From: Acanthacorydalis orientalis
Taxonomy: Eukaryota; Arthropoda; Insecta; Megaloptera; Corydalidae
DNA: 64,000 nt
NCBI GenBank assembly: GCA_034766995.1
Contig: CM068319.1
Location: 16,729,922 to 16,793,921, forward strand
Direction: 5' to 3'
The notes under the pieces are model-generated. The model made no database searches, was not told the origin of the DNA, and worked only from the letters and a program-made list of their open reading frames with translations. Numbering within the stretch: the stretch's first letter is position 1; each line of letters starts with the position of its first letter. Position numbers and translations under genes: made by a program. Shown in pieces: positions 41,035 through 53,103 of this stretch.

Positions 41035-41262
41035 TCACTGGAGCTCTATGGATAGGGAATTGGAGCTCTTTGCCCATCTTTTGAGCGGTCGTCCATTTTT
41101 ACAAACGCGAGCAAGTCGCTGTCCCATCCTATCCATGTGGTTACTGTTCCGAGGCATATTGGATTTCCATGAGCATTCTTTTTTTATTGCGGAAGGCAGG
41201 GTACTCACCTTGCGTTCCAACCTCCTTCCTTTATCTGGACTCAGAACCGAGAACAATTGCAT
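41035..41262 (-). pseudogene. Possible LINE C-terminal remnant
   Basis: On the - strand NSNHMDRMGQRLARVCKNGR then PLKRWAKSSN has the spacing of the LINE tail 'GH..R....W.......GRP..RWA'. The rest of the frame is not recognisable. It could equally be chance in a locally GC-richer stretch of about 250 bp. Confidence 0.28.
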
Positions 41263-42778
41263 CGACTACTCAATCCATCCGACACAATTGCAGGCGGAAT
41301 CATACTTTTTCATTAAACTCCTAAATAACATTATCAAATGTTTGAAGAGAGCATTTAAGAGAATTGTGTTTTACAAATATAACTTTTCTTTTTAATTTCT
41401 TAAATTTGTTTGCATTCTTTCTTAAATGCTGTTAAATTCTTGTAAAAAAATTAACGTTTTTTTCATTTTTTCAGGTATTTCTACTCTATCGAAGTTCTAC
41501 AATACTGAATAAAATTTAAGAAAAAAACTGACATCTCCGAACTTTTACAAGGAATACTTAATTATAATATCTCGCGATTACAGATTAACATACATACATA
41601 TGTACACAATTAATATTAACATTAAACACGCATCGAATCGGAAAATATGACACATTGTCTCAACAAATGGTAAGGGTATTCTACATCTACATAATTATTG
41701 CGTTAAAAATTAAACTTGAAGTGAAATAATAAGAAAATAATCACTGTTTAAAATCAGAAATTTAATGTTTCCAAGTAACTAATTAATAAATTATCACCAA
41801 AAGTGATTTTTTAAAAAATTAAAATTAAATTATATTATTAAACTTCACAATAAAAATTAAATTATTTTAGTTAATACTCATAAATTTTAAATAGATGCAC
41901 TAATAGATGTTTGATTGTAACCGGGCGAATCTAATTTAAATATTTACATATTAAATCTCCTTTAAATTACTTTATTACTTATTTTACATATTTGAATCAA
42001 ATATCACCACTCTAAGCAATAGCATTTGAAGTATAATAAATAGCATGCATTTCGTTAAGTTTTATTAAATATTCGAATGACCTAAATAATCTTATTTTCA
42101 CACATCTTTTATTTTTTTCTTGCTATTTTTGAAATCGTAATTCAGTCACAATCATTATAATATTATAATACTTGCTTTATAGAAAATATGTCCTTACAAA
42201 ATTAAATTCAGAGTTATGATTCACAAGTCAACAACTCAAATTTCTTACTAATCTATCTCCCTAAAGCGCCAATAATCAACCAACCTTACTAATCAAATAC
42301 AATGGCAAATGAGTTTAATAAAATAAACATGTTTACTTAAAAAATAAAAGTAATATTCCTTTTAAATGAAATGTGATTTTCCTTTTTTGTATTTTTAAAC
42401 CTAATTTGTGCTAATAAGAAAACTAAATGTCAGTTAAATAAACACTGTCCGCGGAATAATTACACATAAAATGTGTTTGTTAATACATACAAAAATAATA
42501 ACATGATATATTTTAGGTACAGCATATAAAGTAAAAAAAATATGAGTTTCAGTTACCATTTAAATTAAAATACTACAATAAATAGTGCTTTTATTTTAAT
42601 TAAAAAAATAGTGTATTTTAAAATTTTACGTCTTATTCAGATAAGTTTATATTTTAATAAAATGTAATAAAAAAATAATTCCGATTCGATTCAAAAATAA
42701 TAAAAAGTTACATCGACACAACTAGTAATACTAATTTAAAACAACATTGAAAACGTACAGGTTCTAATGAACGTATAA

Positions 42779-42900
42779 AATATTGTTGGTCGAATGAAAA
42801 TGCAAAGCTTTCGGGCCTGAACTTTGCTAAAACCTGTATATCAACTAGGTGAGCAAAGTTTCAGGTGTGTAAGCATATGCAAAAACACGACAATATTAAT
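42779..42900. repeat. Palindromic element, copy 1
   Basis: An imperfect inverted repeat: CCTGAACTTTGCT on the left pairs with AGCAAAGTTTCAGG on the right around an ACCTG/AGGT core. Outer parts (TATTGTTGGTCG and CGACAATATTA) also pair. Non-coding. Confidence 0.6.
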
Positions 42901-42983
42901 TACTTATAGCATAGGAACAGTCTTTTATGTAAAATAATATTATTTCATTATATGTCTGCTCTTTTGTATACCATATAAAGCAA

Positions 42984-43073
42984 ATAATTTTGTGGGTACG
43001 CCTGACCTTTTGCTGGGCCTGTATTTTTAAAAAACCAGGTGAGCAAAGATTCAGGTGTGGTCACAAAATTAAT
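42984..43073. repeat. Palindromic element, copy 2
   Basis: A second hairpin related to the one at 42779: left CGCCTGACCTTTTGCT, core CCTG/CCAGG, right GAGCAAAGATTCAGGTGTGG. The outer arms AATAATTTTGTG and CACAAAATTAATT pair. It lies about 85 bp from copy 1, in the same orientation. Confidence 0.6.
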
Positions 43074-43237
43074 TACTCCACATTTATAAAAATGTAAATT
43101 TATCTGATGGCATCGTGTTACTTAATCATGTAACTATTTTTTTTTACTATATATCTTTTTATTAGTTCTCTTATAACAAGTGAATTCACTCATAGAACTT
43201 TTTATAATTATCTTTTACTCTACTTTGTTTTTATTTC

Positions 43238-43292
<55 letters not shown>

Positions 43293-44142
43293 CTTATTTA
43301 TATTTATATAATAAAAATATTGAAAGTGTTTTGAATCATATTTTTTTACATGTTAGATATTAAATATTACATTTATTGTTCCAATACGATCAAATATAAA
43401 AGAATATAACTAAGAATATTTTTTTTTGTAAATGTCATTCTCATGTAATATATAATTGTCCGTCAATTAGTATTTTAGTTCAATTGTATTTTAGTATTGA
43501 ATTGAACGAAATAAAATACTAAATAAAAAATAACATCCCTTAACCTCTGTGTCTCCTTTTGAATACTTCCATGTGGAAACATAAATTGAATCACTACATA
43601 TAGTACTGACTCAATGTTTGCATCAATTCAGTAATTGCAACACTGAAAAATTAACATGTATATTTTAAAGTAATTAGTAACTTTTAAACTTATTTAAAGT
43701 AAATAATTCATATTCACGACCCACTTTTTGGTTGCAACATATGTTATAATGCATATATATTTACCTTTGTTAAAAATTGAGAAACGTTTGTGTTTTTGAA
43801 ATGCAATAACTAGATATTATTGCAAGTAATGTAAAAATATTGATACAATCGTAGAACGGGCCAATCAAAATTAATTTCTGTTAAGGAATAAGCTGTACTG
43901 TAGCAATTGACCGAAAATACTAGAATGCTCTAAGATGAAATTTCCAACATTATTTTTCAAAATATAATATAAGCAAATGTAAGTATAAAAATGTGTGACA
44001 TATACATTGTCTGTTTGTAATAAAATTGAACTTGGTCACGATGATGGGTATTTTTGATAAGTGTCTTACCGGATCTAATAATTTTAACATACTTTGATTT
44101 TCTTTTGTTGATTTATCGAATCAGTACTCTCTCTCTCTCTCT

Positions 44143-44212
<70 letters not shown>

Positions 44213-44445
44213 GTATATATTTATATATGTATATATTATTTATATTATTGTTAAATATTCTAAATAAAGTCACAAACAGTAATGTGCGTTTTATTTTTAC
44301 TTAACAGCACATAAAAAGTCACTAAAAGAACCTAAAATGAGGCAAAGCTACTAACTGAAACATAAGCATCATGCTCGGATAATGAAGAACTTTTCAAAAC
44401 ACTTCAAAGTAAGTACAGAACATTCCAAACAAGTTTAGAATTATA

Positions 44446-44969
44446 TTAAGTTGGTAGAAAATAATTGCGGTTTATGACCTTCAAATTCATATACATTTTT
44501 CTCTTTTGATTTTCCTAGCTGTCTTATGCGGTTCAGACCTGTTGAATGACTAACGTCTAACTTTTGTTCGAGCTCTAGACTTGTGCCTGGTTCTGATTCA
44601 ACTAACGCCTTTAGTTGGTTGTTACGAACTGAAGAAAGACGCCTTCTCTTTCTTCAAGGCTCTTATCCCCAGCACAAAATTTTTGGAACCACCATTGCAT
44701 AACAGGTTCTTTAACAGTACCCATACCAAAAGCATCGTTTAGTTTACGAATACGTTCTGCTGCTTTACCGTCCGTTTTGAACTCATACAAAAAAATTGAT
44801 CTTCTTTGCTTCTTTTCCATCTTTAATTCAATAGCCCAATTTGGAGCAAAATTAAGAATAAAATCAAAGTCGATGTTACCAAAATACAGACCGAAAAAAT
44901 GCACTTTAAAATGATATTAATATGAGAATTCAGAATACAAAAACTGCAATTATTTTCATACCAACCTAA
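44446..44969 (-). mobile_element. Mariner deletion derivative (MITE-like), copy C, best preserved
   Basis: Both terminal repeats are visible: TTAAGTTGGTAGAAAATAAT at the left and its complement ending CCAACCTAA at 44969, for 524 bp in all. On the - strand the transposase start is largely intact: MEKKQRRSIFLYEFK, KAAERIRKLNDAFGMGTVKE, then WWFQKFCAGDKSLEE, followed by a frameshift and LVESEPGTSLELEQKLDVSH. After that the sequence passes to the 3' ITR with no catalytic domain. In full mariners this N-terminal region is the ITR-binding domain. It shares the deletion junction with copies A and B. Confidence 0.82.
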
Positions 44970-46096
44970 TGTAAATCTTATTAGAATTATTTATATACTT
45001 TTCAAATCAAGGAATATGAATTATGATTATATAAAAATAAAGCAAATAAATTTATTATTAATTTAATTAGATTTAAGCCCGTTTTTAACAATATGTATTA
45101 TTGCATTCTTTAATCTATTAAATGTCCTCTGATTTATACATTCATCTAGGTACACGTAGTTTTGAGAAAATAATCAGTAAATATTACATTTATAAATATT
45201 ATTATTACTTCAATTTTCAATACTACCCAAATATTCTCTTATACAGTTTTTACCTAGTTTTCGTTGAAAATTCTTCATTTTTAAATTAATTTCAATAAAA
45301 CCGAACAGATATATATTTTTTATCAAATTGTATGAGAATATAACAAATTGGTATATATTTTATAGTTATAAATAAATACACACAATATTGTCAGAATAAT
45401 AGAGAATAATACTCATAAATTAAACTCGAGAGACTTGTACATACGTTGCAGAGACTGATTAATGTGTTGAATATTCTCTTGACAACGATCAATGCGTTTA
45501 TTGTACCCAAAGTAGGTGAAAGCCAACATTTTAAAAATAAGAAAATGGCTATTTTACATTTTATTAGTATAGTATAGCGTTATTAATATAATTAAATGAG
45601 ACAGCTATGTATTCAATTCTATATTTAATTTATTTAGGTTTAAAAATTATTCGGAAGCATATGTTGTAATAGTGATTGCCATTTTATACATTTTTGGTCT
45701 TACATTTGTAAATAATTAATAAGAAAATAATTCATTATTGTCATTATCTTACTTATTAAAAATGCTGTAATGAAATGACTATACTTTCAGTAAAAAAAAT
45801 AATAAATTTCGTTTTTCTTATCATTTGTCAACTATCTCAATCTATACGATTAATTTTCATTTATTATTAATCTATTGATCCACTACATCCGATTCTTGAT
45901 GTAGAATTGTTTCCAAACATAGCTTGACCATAACTCCAATATAAGTGTGTAGCTTTTTTTCTTCATTATAGTATTCTACATATACTAATAACACCTAATC
46001 ATTAAAGCCTTCTTTGTAAATCCAGTTTTCATCGCGTGTTAGTGAAGTTGATATTCGAATATAAGAATCTGAATATCGCACATCAGTTAGAACTGA

Positions 46097-46150
46097 TTGG
46101 GCTACTGGTATTAGATACCTGGGCTACTGTTATAGATACCAGTAGCCCAA
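46097..46150. repeat. Perfect 15-bp inverted repeat with a third arm copy
   Basis: TTGGGCTACTGGTAT (46097-46111) pairs perfectly with ATACCAGTAGCCCAA (46136-46150). The 24-nt loop holds another GGGCTACTG, so the 9-mer occurs three times. No gene is nearby. Confidence 0.7.
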
Positions 46151-46251
46151 AAACTTAAAAACGTATATACTTGATTAAAAAACTTATGTATGAAGTTTAT
46201 ATCCGTCACTGTGAACTCATGGAAGTAGAAATTGTATTTTACTGTTTATTC

Positions 46252-46285
46252 TATCCTTTCAATATTACAACATATTGAAAGGATA
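46252..46285. repeat. Perfect 14-bp inverted repeat
   Basis: TATCCTTTCAATAT pairs with ATATTGAAAGGATA around a 6-nt loop (TACAAC). It is followed by A-rich, not T-rich, sequence, so it does not look like a terminator. Confidence 0.65.
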
Positions 46286-46439
46286 AAAAAGGTAAATCTG
46301 TTGAAAGTGCTTTTATATAAAATTGTAAAATATAACTTGAATAAGTATAAAGCATAAATGTTCATAATACATGCGATTGTTTTTTTTTTAATTTTACAAA
46401 ACAAATCTCATGATAAATTAATTCGGTGTTTTTTAATAG

Positions 46440-46700
46440 AAAATAAATGTTAATGGAAAAATGAAGTTCATTTTAATCCTCAAATTATTCCCCATTATTT
46501 TGTATTATTTTACTCCATTTGTCGGGTAACTGACGAATCTCTTGTAGAAAAAAGATGGCGGTTTTCAGTCAATGAAGTCTTAATACATTTTTGGAATTCT
46601 TTCACTGTTTTAGCATTGTTAACATCTTTTATACGTCATAGCACCTTCCACCAAAGCTAAACAAATTATTACCGCGATTTCGATAACATTTTTCAGCTGG
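46440..46700 (-). pseudogene. Probable mariner-type transposase C-terminal remnant
   Basis: The - strand has FLQEIRQLPDKWSKIIQNNG followed by E and a stop at 46500-46560, resembling the mariner end 'F..GI..LP.RW.KVI..NG.Y'. Sequence upstream on the - strand is too decayed to follow, though a few positions fit a transposase with frameshifts. No terminal repeats are recognised. Confidence 0.4.
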
Positions 46701-46844
46701 AATGTCAGTATGCAATACCTAATATGGTGCTTTTCAGATACCATCGTGTTCATTTTTGTTTTGTGAGGTTATGCCAAATGCTTGGCCAAGATATAGTGTT
46801 TTTAAGAGTAAGTACATCGAAATCCAAAGACGACGAGAAAGTAT

Positions 46845-47103
46845 TTTAATTTAAAACAGAGTTATGACTGATTCAATTCAAAGGCACATAATTAATTTCT
46901 ACACTTAATGGATATAATTATGCAGAACTACTTGAAAATGATACACGTGCCGACACAAGTCGTATAAGATGAAAATATGTGTGATTTAAAAGGAAAATAC
47001 ATAAAGTACATAAACACACATGTAGTGTTTATGTATCAAAAAAATTTAATTTAAAACAGAATTATGATTAAGTCAATTTAAAGACACTAAATTAATTTTT
47101 ACA
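46845..47103 (+). repeat. Direct repeat of about 58 bp flanking a hairpin
   Basis: 46845-46902 and 47044-47103 are similar by eye at about 85%; both contain TTTAATTTAAAACAGA and AATTAATTT-TACA. Between them, at 47007-47035, is an 11-bp perfect inverted repeat (TACATAAACAC/GTGTTTATGTA). It may be an old small insertion between two target or terminal copies. Confidence 0.45.
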
Positions 47104-47430
47104 TCAAATTATATATATCAAATAATAATAATTTTTGTATAATACTTATTTTCATCTTGATACATAAATTGACTAAAGGTTTTTAAAAAATATGTAATTT
47201 TTATTGTCAATGAAAAGTATGTTGTTTTTAATAATTTTCTTTAGATTTCAGAATTTCAAGAGTCTTTATACCCCATAACTTTCGTAAAGAATTCTTTACA
47301 TTCTCAGATTGACAGAATCGATTTGTGTTGTGGTACTACTGTATGTCAAAATGTAAACCAAGTATGTTTGTTCATAGCCTACAAAAAGAAACACGTGTAT
47401 TTCTATCTAAATAATTTGTTTACTATAATA

Positions 47431-50023
47431 ATGGTAAAAGTAAGTCTAGTTGTGTAAAGCATGCTGTAAATGTATATTTTACAAATAATACTGTATATTT
47501 GTTTTCAGAAATCTTCTCAAAATTACGAAAATTCTAAACTAGATATGAATATAAAGAAACATAAACCAACAAAAACAGATATTACAAAAGCAAAATCGAA
47601 AAAACCACCTAATGTTATAAAAGTTAATGTTAATGCAAAGAGAGAAAATCCAGACAAGAAAAATGTTTTTCAGGTATGCCGTGTTATGTATATATTTCGA
47701 TATGTATATATATATATGGGGTTTAATTATAGAATTCAGAAACATCGAATGAAAAAAAAAACAAATTTCGTAGGACAATTCCTGTTGATAAAAAATTGTT
47801 AGAAAAGCATAAACGAGGAGATAAAATTAAAAATTTTCAAAATATCCAAACAACATTTCATAAAGAAAAAATTAAAAAGAAAGAAAAGTCTTATGAGTGG
47901 TCAGCTGAACAAGCTACAAGAGCAGAATTACTTCTAACTGAAGAGTGTGGGTAAGAAATATTGAAAATGATATATAATGTCATTATTACTTTATTAAAAT
48001 TTATTTTAAGTTATTAATAGCAATCAAAAAATTTTTTCTTAATTTTTAAGTGGACTTGAAGCTGATCCAGGTGAAACTACTACACAATTTACCCAAAGAG
48101 AAATTGCATCAAATGTAGATATAACAGCAGCGGCAAAGAGTTTTGAATTACATCTCAATGATTTTGGACCTTATAGAATGAAATATTCAAGAAATGGTAG
48201 ACATTTATTGTTAGGAGGAAATTTAGGTCATGTAGCAGCTTTTGATTGGGTTACAAAAAAATTACACTGTGAAATAAATGTAATGGAATCTGTGTATGAT
48301 GTGCAGTGGTTACATACTGAAACAATGTTTGCTGTTGCCCAAAAGAAGTGGTTATACATTTATGATAGCCAAGGAATTGAAATACATTGTGTAAAAAGAT
48401 TGCATAAAGTATTAAGAATGGAATTCTTACCATATCATTTTTTGTTAGCTACTGCGGTAATTACATTGATTATATTTTACGAACACACTTGAATAATTAA
48501 GATGTATCTATTCCTAAATTCATTATATTGTTTACTATTAATTATTTTTTTCAGAATGAAGATGGTTATTTAAGTTGGTTAGATATATCACTTGGAGAAT
48601 TAGTGTCCCACTATAATACAAAATTAGGTCGATTATCAATGTTAACTCAAAATCCTTATAATGCAGTACTTTGTTTAGGTCATTCTAAAGGTATTGTATC
48701 AATGTGGTCACCAAAAGTACGAGATCCTCTTGCCAAAATGTTATGTCATCGAGCTGCAATGTGTGCTATTGCTGTCGATCCAAAAGGATTGTAAGTACGA
48801 CTTATTTTTATTTTGTTGAAATTTTTTTCATTCGATTACTTTTAAGGTATATGGCAACGGCAGCTGTCGATAAAAGCGTGAAAATTTGGGATATTCGTAA
48901 ATTAAATGGTCCAATACAAACATATAAAATTAGAAGTGCTGCAACAAATTTATCATTTTCTCAAAAAAACATGTTAGCTACAGGAATGGGCAATATTGTT
49001 GAAGTATATAGGTAGGTACAATAAAAATGTACTTAAATTATCATTGAATGTTACAAAAATACTTTCACAATTATTGTAATATTACGTAACAATCTTAAAA
49101 TAATTTTATATTTTTCATGTAATAGTGCAGTCTGTAAAGAACATGTTTTTTTTTAGAAATTGTTGTACAGAAACAGCAAAGAAAGCGTATTTAAAACATA
49201 GACTTGATTCTACAATAAGTAATATGATGTTTTGTTCATACGAAGATGTAATGGGTGCAGCTACAGCACGAGGATTCACAAGTATACTAGTACCTGGAGC
49301 CGGCGAACCAAATTATGATGCTCTTGAAGTAAATCCATATCAGACAAAATCTCAAAGACGAGAAGCTGAAGTTAAAAGTTTACTTGAAAAGGTTTTTGTT
49401 TTTATTATGTTTCAAATATTATGTTCCAGTTTGTTTTTATTTCTCGATAAATTTTGTATAAATCTTCTATATCTCTTTTGATTAAAAATGTATTTATTTT
49501 TATTATCAAAATATCTTTTTTACAGATTCAACCTGAATTGATAACATTAGATCCTACAGTTATTACAGAAGTTGATATGCCAACACTTCAAGATAAAATA
49601 AACGCTAAAAAACATTTGCTTGTAAGTATAGATTAAGAGAGAGAAAGAAAAAACTTTATTATAATTTAACTTTCTGTTTTAAGTATTTGAAGCCACCGAA
49701 AATAAATTATACACCAAGAAAAAAGGCCAATCGTTATGGTGGATCAGTAAAAATATTTAAAAATAAAAAGATAGTGAAAGAAACTCATAAAAAGGTATAT
49801 TTTTTAAAATTACTATTCAGTTTATGTTATATATGTATATTTAAGTAATTGCATTCAATTGAATAAGCCAGTGCAATAGTGCACTAACTGTACTTGATTG
49901 ACTTTTTAGGAATTTTTGAAAAGTGTTAAGGATGCCCAAAATGTACATGAAGAAAATAAAAAATCACAACCAAAACATGTGTTAGATAGATTCCGTGATA
50001 AACAGTCAAGAGGAAAGAAATAA
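47431..50023 (+). CDS. WDR46: WDR46 / BING4 (Utp7-like) WD-repeat nucleolar protein
   Basis: Ten coding exons: 47431-47439, 47509-47673, 47733-47950, 48051-48456, 48555-48790, 48847-49011, 49157-49391, 49526-49621, 49684-49794, 49910-50023. Every intron has GT/AG ends, phases join cleanly, and the model gives 584 aa (human WDR46 is about 610). A lysine-rich N-terminus (residues 1-130) precedes a WD40 propeller (about 150-400; for example [12 protein letters not shown] in exon 6). The BING4CT domain follows (about 401-485), marked by [19 protein letters not shown] and [14 protein letters not shown], and then a basic tail. In the known family this protein is part of the SSU processome and scaffolds early 40S pre-rRNA processing in the nucleolus. 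The first coding exon encodes only Met-Val-Lys. An in-frame Met in exon 2 (47545) is the alternative start. The gene runs tail to tail with FIGNL1. Family identity is very secure; the N-terminus is less so. Confidence 0.93.
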
Positions 50024-50062
50024 TGTTACTGAAATTAATATTTTAAGTATTTTACCATTTAC

Positions 50063-50093
50063 AATAAAACTAAAATATTACATATTGTTTATT
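50063..50093. promoter_or_regulatory. Crossed poly(A) signals of WDR46 (+) and FIGNL1 (-)
   Basis: A + strand AATAAA lies at 50063-50068, 40 nt after the WDR46 stop. A - strand AATAAA (TTTATT on +) lies at 50088-50093, 22 nt after the FIGNL1 stop. Normal cleavage 10-30 nt downstream of each would make the two 3' ends overlap. No other AATAAA lies between the two stops on either strand. Confidence 0.6.
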
Positions 50094-50114
50094 TTAATAA
50101 TTAACAAAATATTA

Positions 50115-53103
50115 TTAATGAATTCCAGAACCATAAGTATTATCCCAAACAACATATTGATTGAGGTCAGCAGCTGAAACACTTGCACGAATTCTTGTTA
50201 GTGCCAATTTAAAATCACTTATATTAATTGGCCGAACCTAAAACAAATATTTTTAATTTAAATTTGATACCAATTAACATAGTTTTTATTTTTATATTTA
50301 ACAATTTTTAATGTGTATATATATATATATACACACACACACATACATACATTTAAAATTAAATAATATACCTGATTTGGTTGTATATTATGAATTAAAG
50401 AAACATCAATTGACCTGATTGGACCAAGTGATGCTTCAGCACATAAATTTTTCATATCTGCACCAGAATAACCATTTGTTAACTCAGATATCTCATCCAC
50501 ATCTTTTTCGGTTAAAACATGATTCTCTGATGACATCAATCGCATTACAATCTGTTGACGTGCCTGAAATGATTAATTCCATTTATGCAATTATTAACAC
50601 TTGTCGATTTTGCTATGAAAAATATTTTTCTAGTCGTAAAATGCTTCATCAAAAATATTTAGTTATGATGAAATGAAAATTAACTATTAACATGATACTT
50701 ATAAAGAAATTTTCTACACATTATAGATTAAAAACTTAATTTTTAATAAAGTAATAATATCACAATCTTAAATATTGTAATTAGAACCTTAATTTCTGGT
50801 AATGGAATATAAAGCCGCCTCACTAAACGCCTTCTAGCTGCTTCATCAAGTTCTTGTGGTCTATTTGTTGCACCAATAACAAGTATACGATCATCATCAC
50901 CAGTTGCAGCACCATCTAACTGAACAAGAAATTCAGTTTTGATTCGACGAGAACTTTCATGTTCAGTGTCACTTCTTTGGGTTAATAATGAATCTATTTC
51001 ATCAATGAATATAACCTAGACAAACGAGTATTGATTTATCAAAGCTATTATGATAAAAGTAACATGATATAAAATCTTGTTTCATATATTTACAGCAGGC
51101 TGATGACAACGTGCAACTGCAAATAAAGCTCTAACCATTTTTTCACCATCTCCAATCCACTTTGAAGTAAGTGAAGAAGCACTAATACTAAAAAATGTTG
51201 ACTGACTTTGTGATGCTATGCACTTTCCTAAAAAATTATTGATTTAGTTTTTATAAAGTATATAAATTCAAACAGCAATATATTTTAAATTTAGTTTTAT
51301 TAATTAGTAACTATTATTTAACCCTTTCAAAAATATCTATAACATACACTCATATTAAATTGTAATTAAATTACACCATTTCTAACAAACTTTAAATAAA
51401 CAGCTTATTTATAATTTTAAAAAGTATTTTCTACCAGAAATTTAATATTTTATGAGACATCAAATAAATGTTAGTTAACTTTTTCTTATCTATTTATTAA
51501 AAAAAAATTGAATTTTTTAATTTATATTTTTACTTTTTTATCATAGAACCCCTACATTCACTTTTATGCTTTTTTTATAAACTTTTATACTTAAAAAAAA
51601 TATACAAATTGTTTATAAATTAGCAGAAAATTTAAAACTATTACTATTACTGAAATGCTATACATTTCATAATTTAATATTATTTTATTATTAATAACTA
51701 TAAGTATTATTAGTTAGATGATAATTGATGTTTTCTTTTCCTTACCAATTAATGTTTTTCCTGTCCCAGGTGGCCCAAACAACAATATTCCTTTTGGAGG
51801 TCTTCGAAGTCCTGTAAAAATATCTGGTCGCAATAAGGGCCACACAACAATTTCTTGTATAGTACTTTTTGCAAATTCTAAACCAGCTATATCATCCCAA
51901 CTAATTGTATCACTTGAATCCATAATTTCGGAACGAATAAGTTCTATCATTTTTGAATCAATATTTTTAAGTCTTTCGTCTGTTACTTCTTCATATTTAG
52001 TTTCTTCTTTATTATCTACTTGCATCTGTTCTCTAAATAATGATAATTATTTTAAATTTATTTTATTAGTGAAATATAAACATACATATATGTGTGTGTG
52101 GATGTGTATGTGTATATACATATATATATATAATATACACACACACATATACAAATAAAATATGACATACGCTTTCAAATCTGGGGGTACAAATTTACTT
52201 TGAACCCCTCTGCCTAAACCTGCCCCCAACCCTTTTTTTTGTCCACCACTGAAAACTGGTTGAATTACATTATTTCGTTGTAAACCTTTACTAGTATTCA
52301 TATTTTTATTGCTGTTTTGTTTCTGAATAAACAATTCATCTTTAGCAGTTCGAAACATAAACGAGTTTTCAATTTTATTTTGTTGAGAATTAACTTGATT
52401 TATTTGGTTACTATGAATATTTGTCTTGCCGATTCCTTGTTTGTATGAATCTTGTTTACTTAACAATGCATCATTAACAGTTTGACTTGGTTTGGATATT
52501 TGATCTACTTTACTGTAATAATTGTTACTTTCTATATGTAAATCCTTTGAATTAGTCTGAGACAGAACACTTGTGGATTTATGTAAGTCTTTAATATAAT
52601 TTTCTTTTATATGTAAATAACAATTTGTATTATTTTCATGAGGTAATGGTTCTAATAAAGTACACGGTTCTGGTATTGATATTTTCAATGAACTTTTCCA
52701 TGTTTTTGGGTTATTACTTTTTAAATTCGGTTTAAGCATATCAATAATAGCAGCATAGTTATTAACAGCTCCTTCTCCCTCCTTTTCATCAATAATTTCA
52801 GAATATGATGATAAATTTTCATCGAGTAACAAACATGTACTGTCATTACTGAACCTAAAAAAAAATATATTTTATAATTGTTATTAGGATTATTTCATCA
52901 TGAATTATAATAGCTACTTTTAATTAAATTAAACTACTTCTTGGAAATGAACGCTAAATAATTACGTACATATTAATCGCTGCTTTATACATTTGAGCAG
53001 AACATTTCCTCTTAATATCAGCAATTTCAAATTTGTTTTTATTTTCTTTCAAATGATTTTGCTGATAAAATGTCATAAAGTTATCTTTTTCAATGTCTGA
53101 CAT
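50115..53103 (-). CDS. FIGNL1: Fidgetin-like protein 1, AAA+ ATPase
   Basis: Seven coding exons in transcription order: 53103-52970, 52854-52171, 52032-51746, 51227-51094, 51015-50788, 50563-50372, 50237-50115. All phases match, giving 593 aa (human about 674). The first 270 residues are low-complexity and Asn/Ser/Lys-rich, but keep a FRTA tetrapeptide (212-215) in the context FRTAKDEL and a KFVPP motif just before the ATPase. Both match conserved vertebrate FIGNL1 positions; the FxxA motif is the known RAD51-contact type. The AAA+ domain has Walker A GPPGTGKT (359-366), pore-loop KWIG (391-394), Walker B IFIDEID (415-421), sensor-1 Asn464 and the paired Arg region 474-480. The C-terminal Vps4-like helix region ends [12 protein letters not shown]. 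In the known family it disassembles RAD51 filaments and regulates recombination, and some members also act on microtubules. It diverges from polo across a 676 bp gap. Confidence 0.94.

Larger units (their letters stand above)
41263..44445. other. Very AT-rich intergenic DNA
   Basis: Apart from the two palindromic elements at 42.8-43.1 kb it contains (TA)n at 43240-43289 and a (CT)n(TA)n array at 44121-44240. No gene is recognised. Confidence 0.6.
44970..46439. other. AT-rich intergenic DNA, two perfect hairpins near the right end
   Basis: No microsatellite and no open frame of interest. The hairpins at 46097 and 46252 are listed separately. Confidence 0.55.

Noticed and set aside
47284..47299. 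16-bp perfect palindrome GTAAAGAATTCTTTAC upstream of WDR46
   Set aside because: Short AT-rich palindromes are expected often in this composition; there is no link to a known site.
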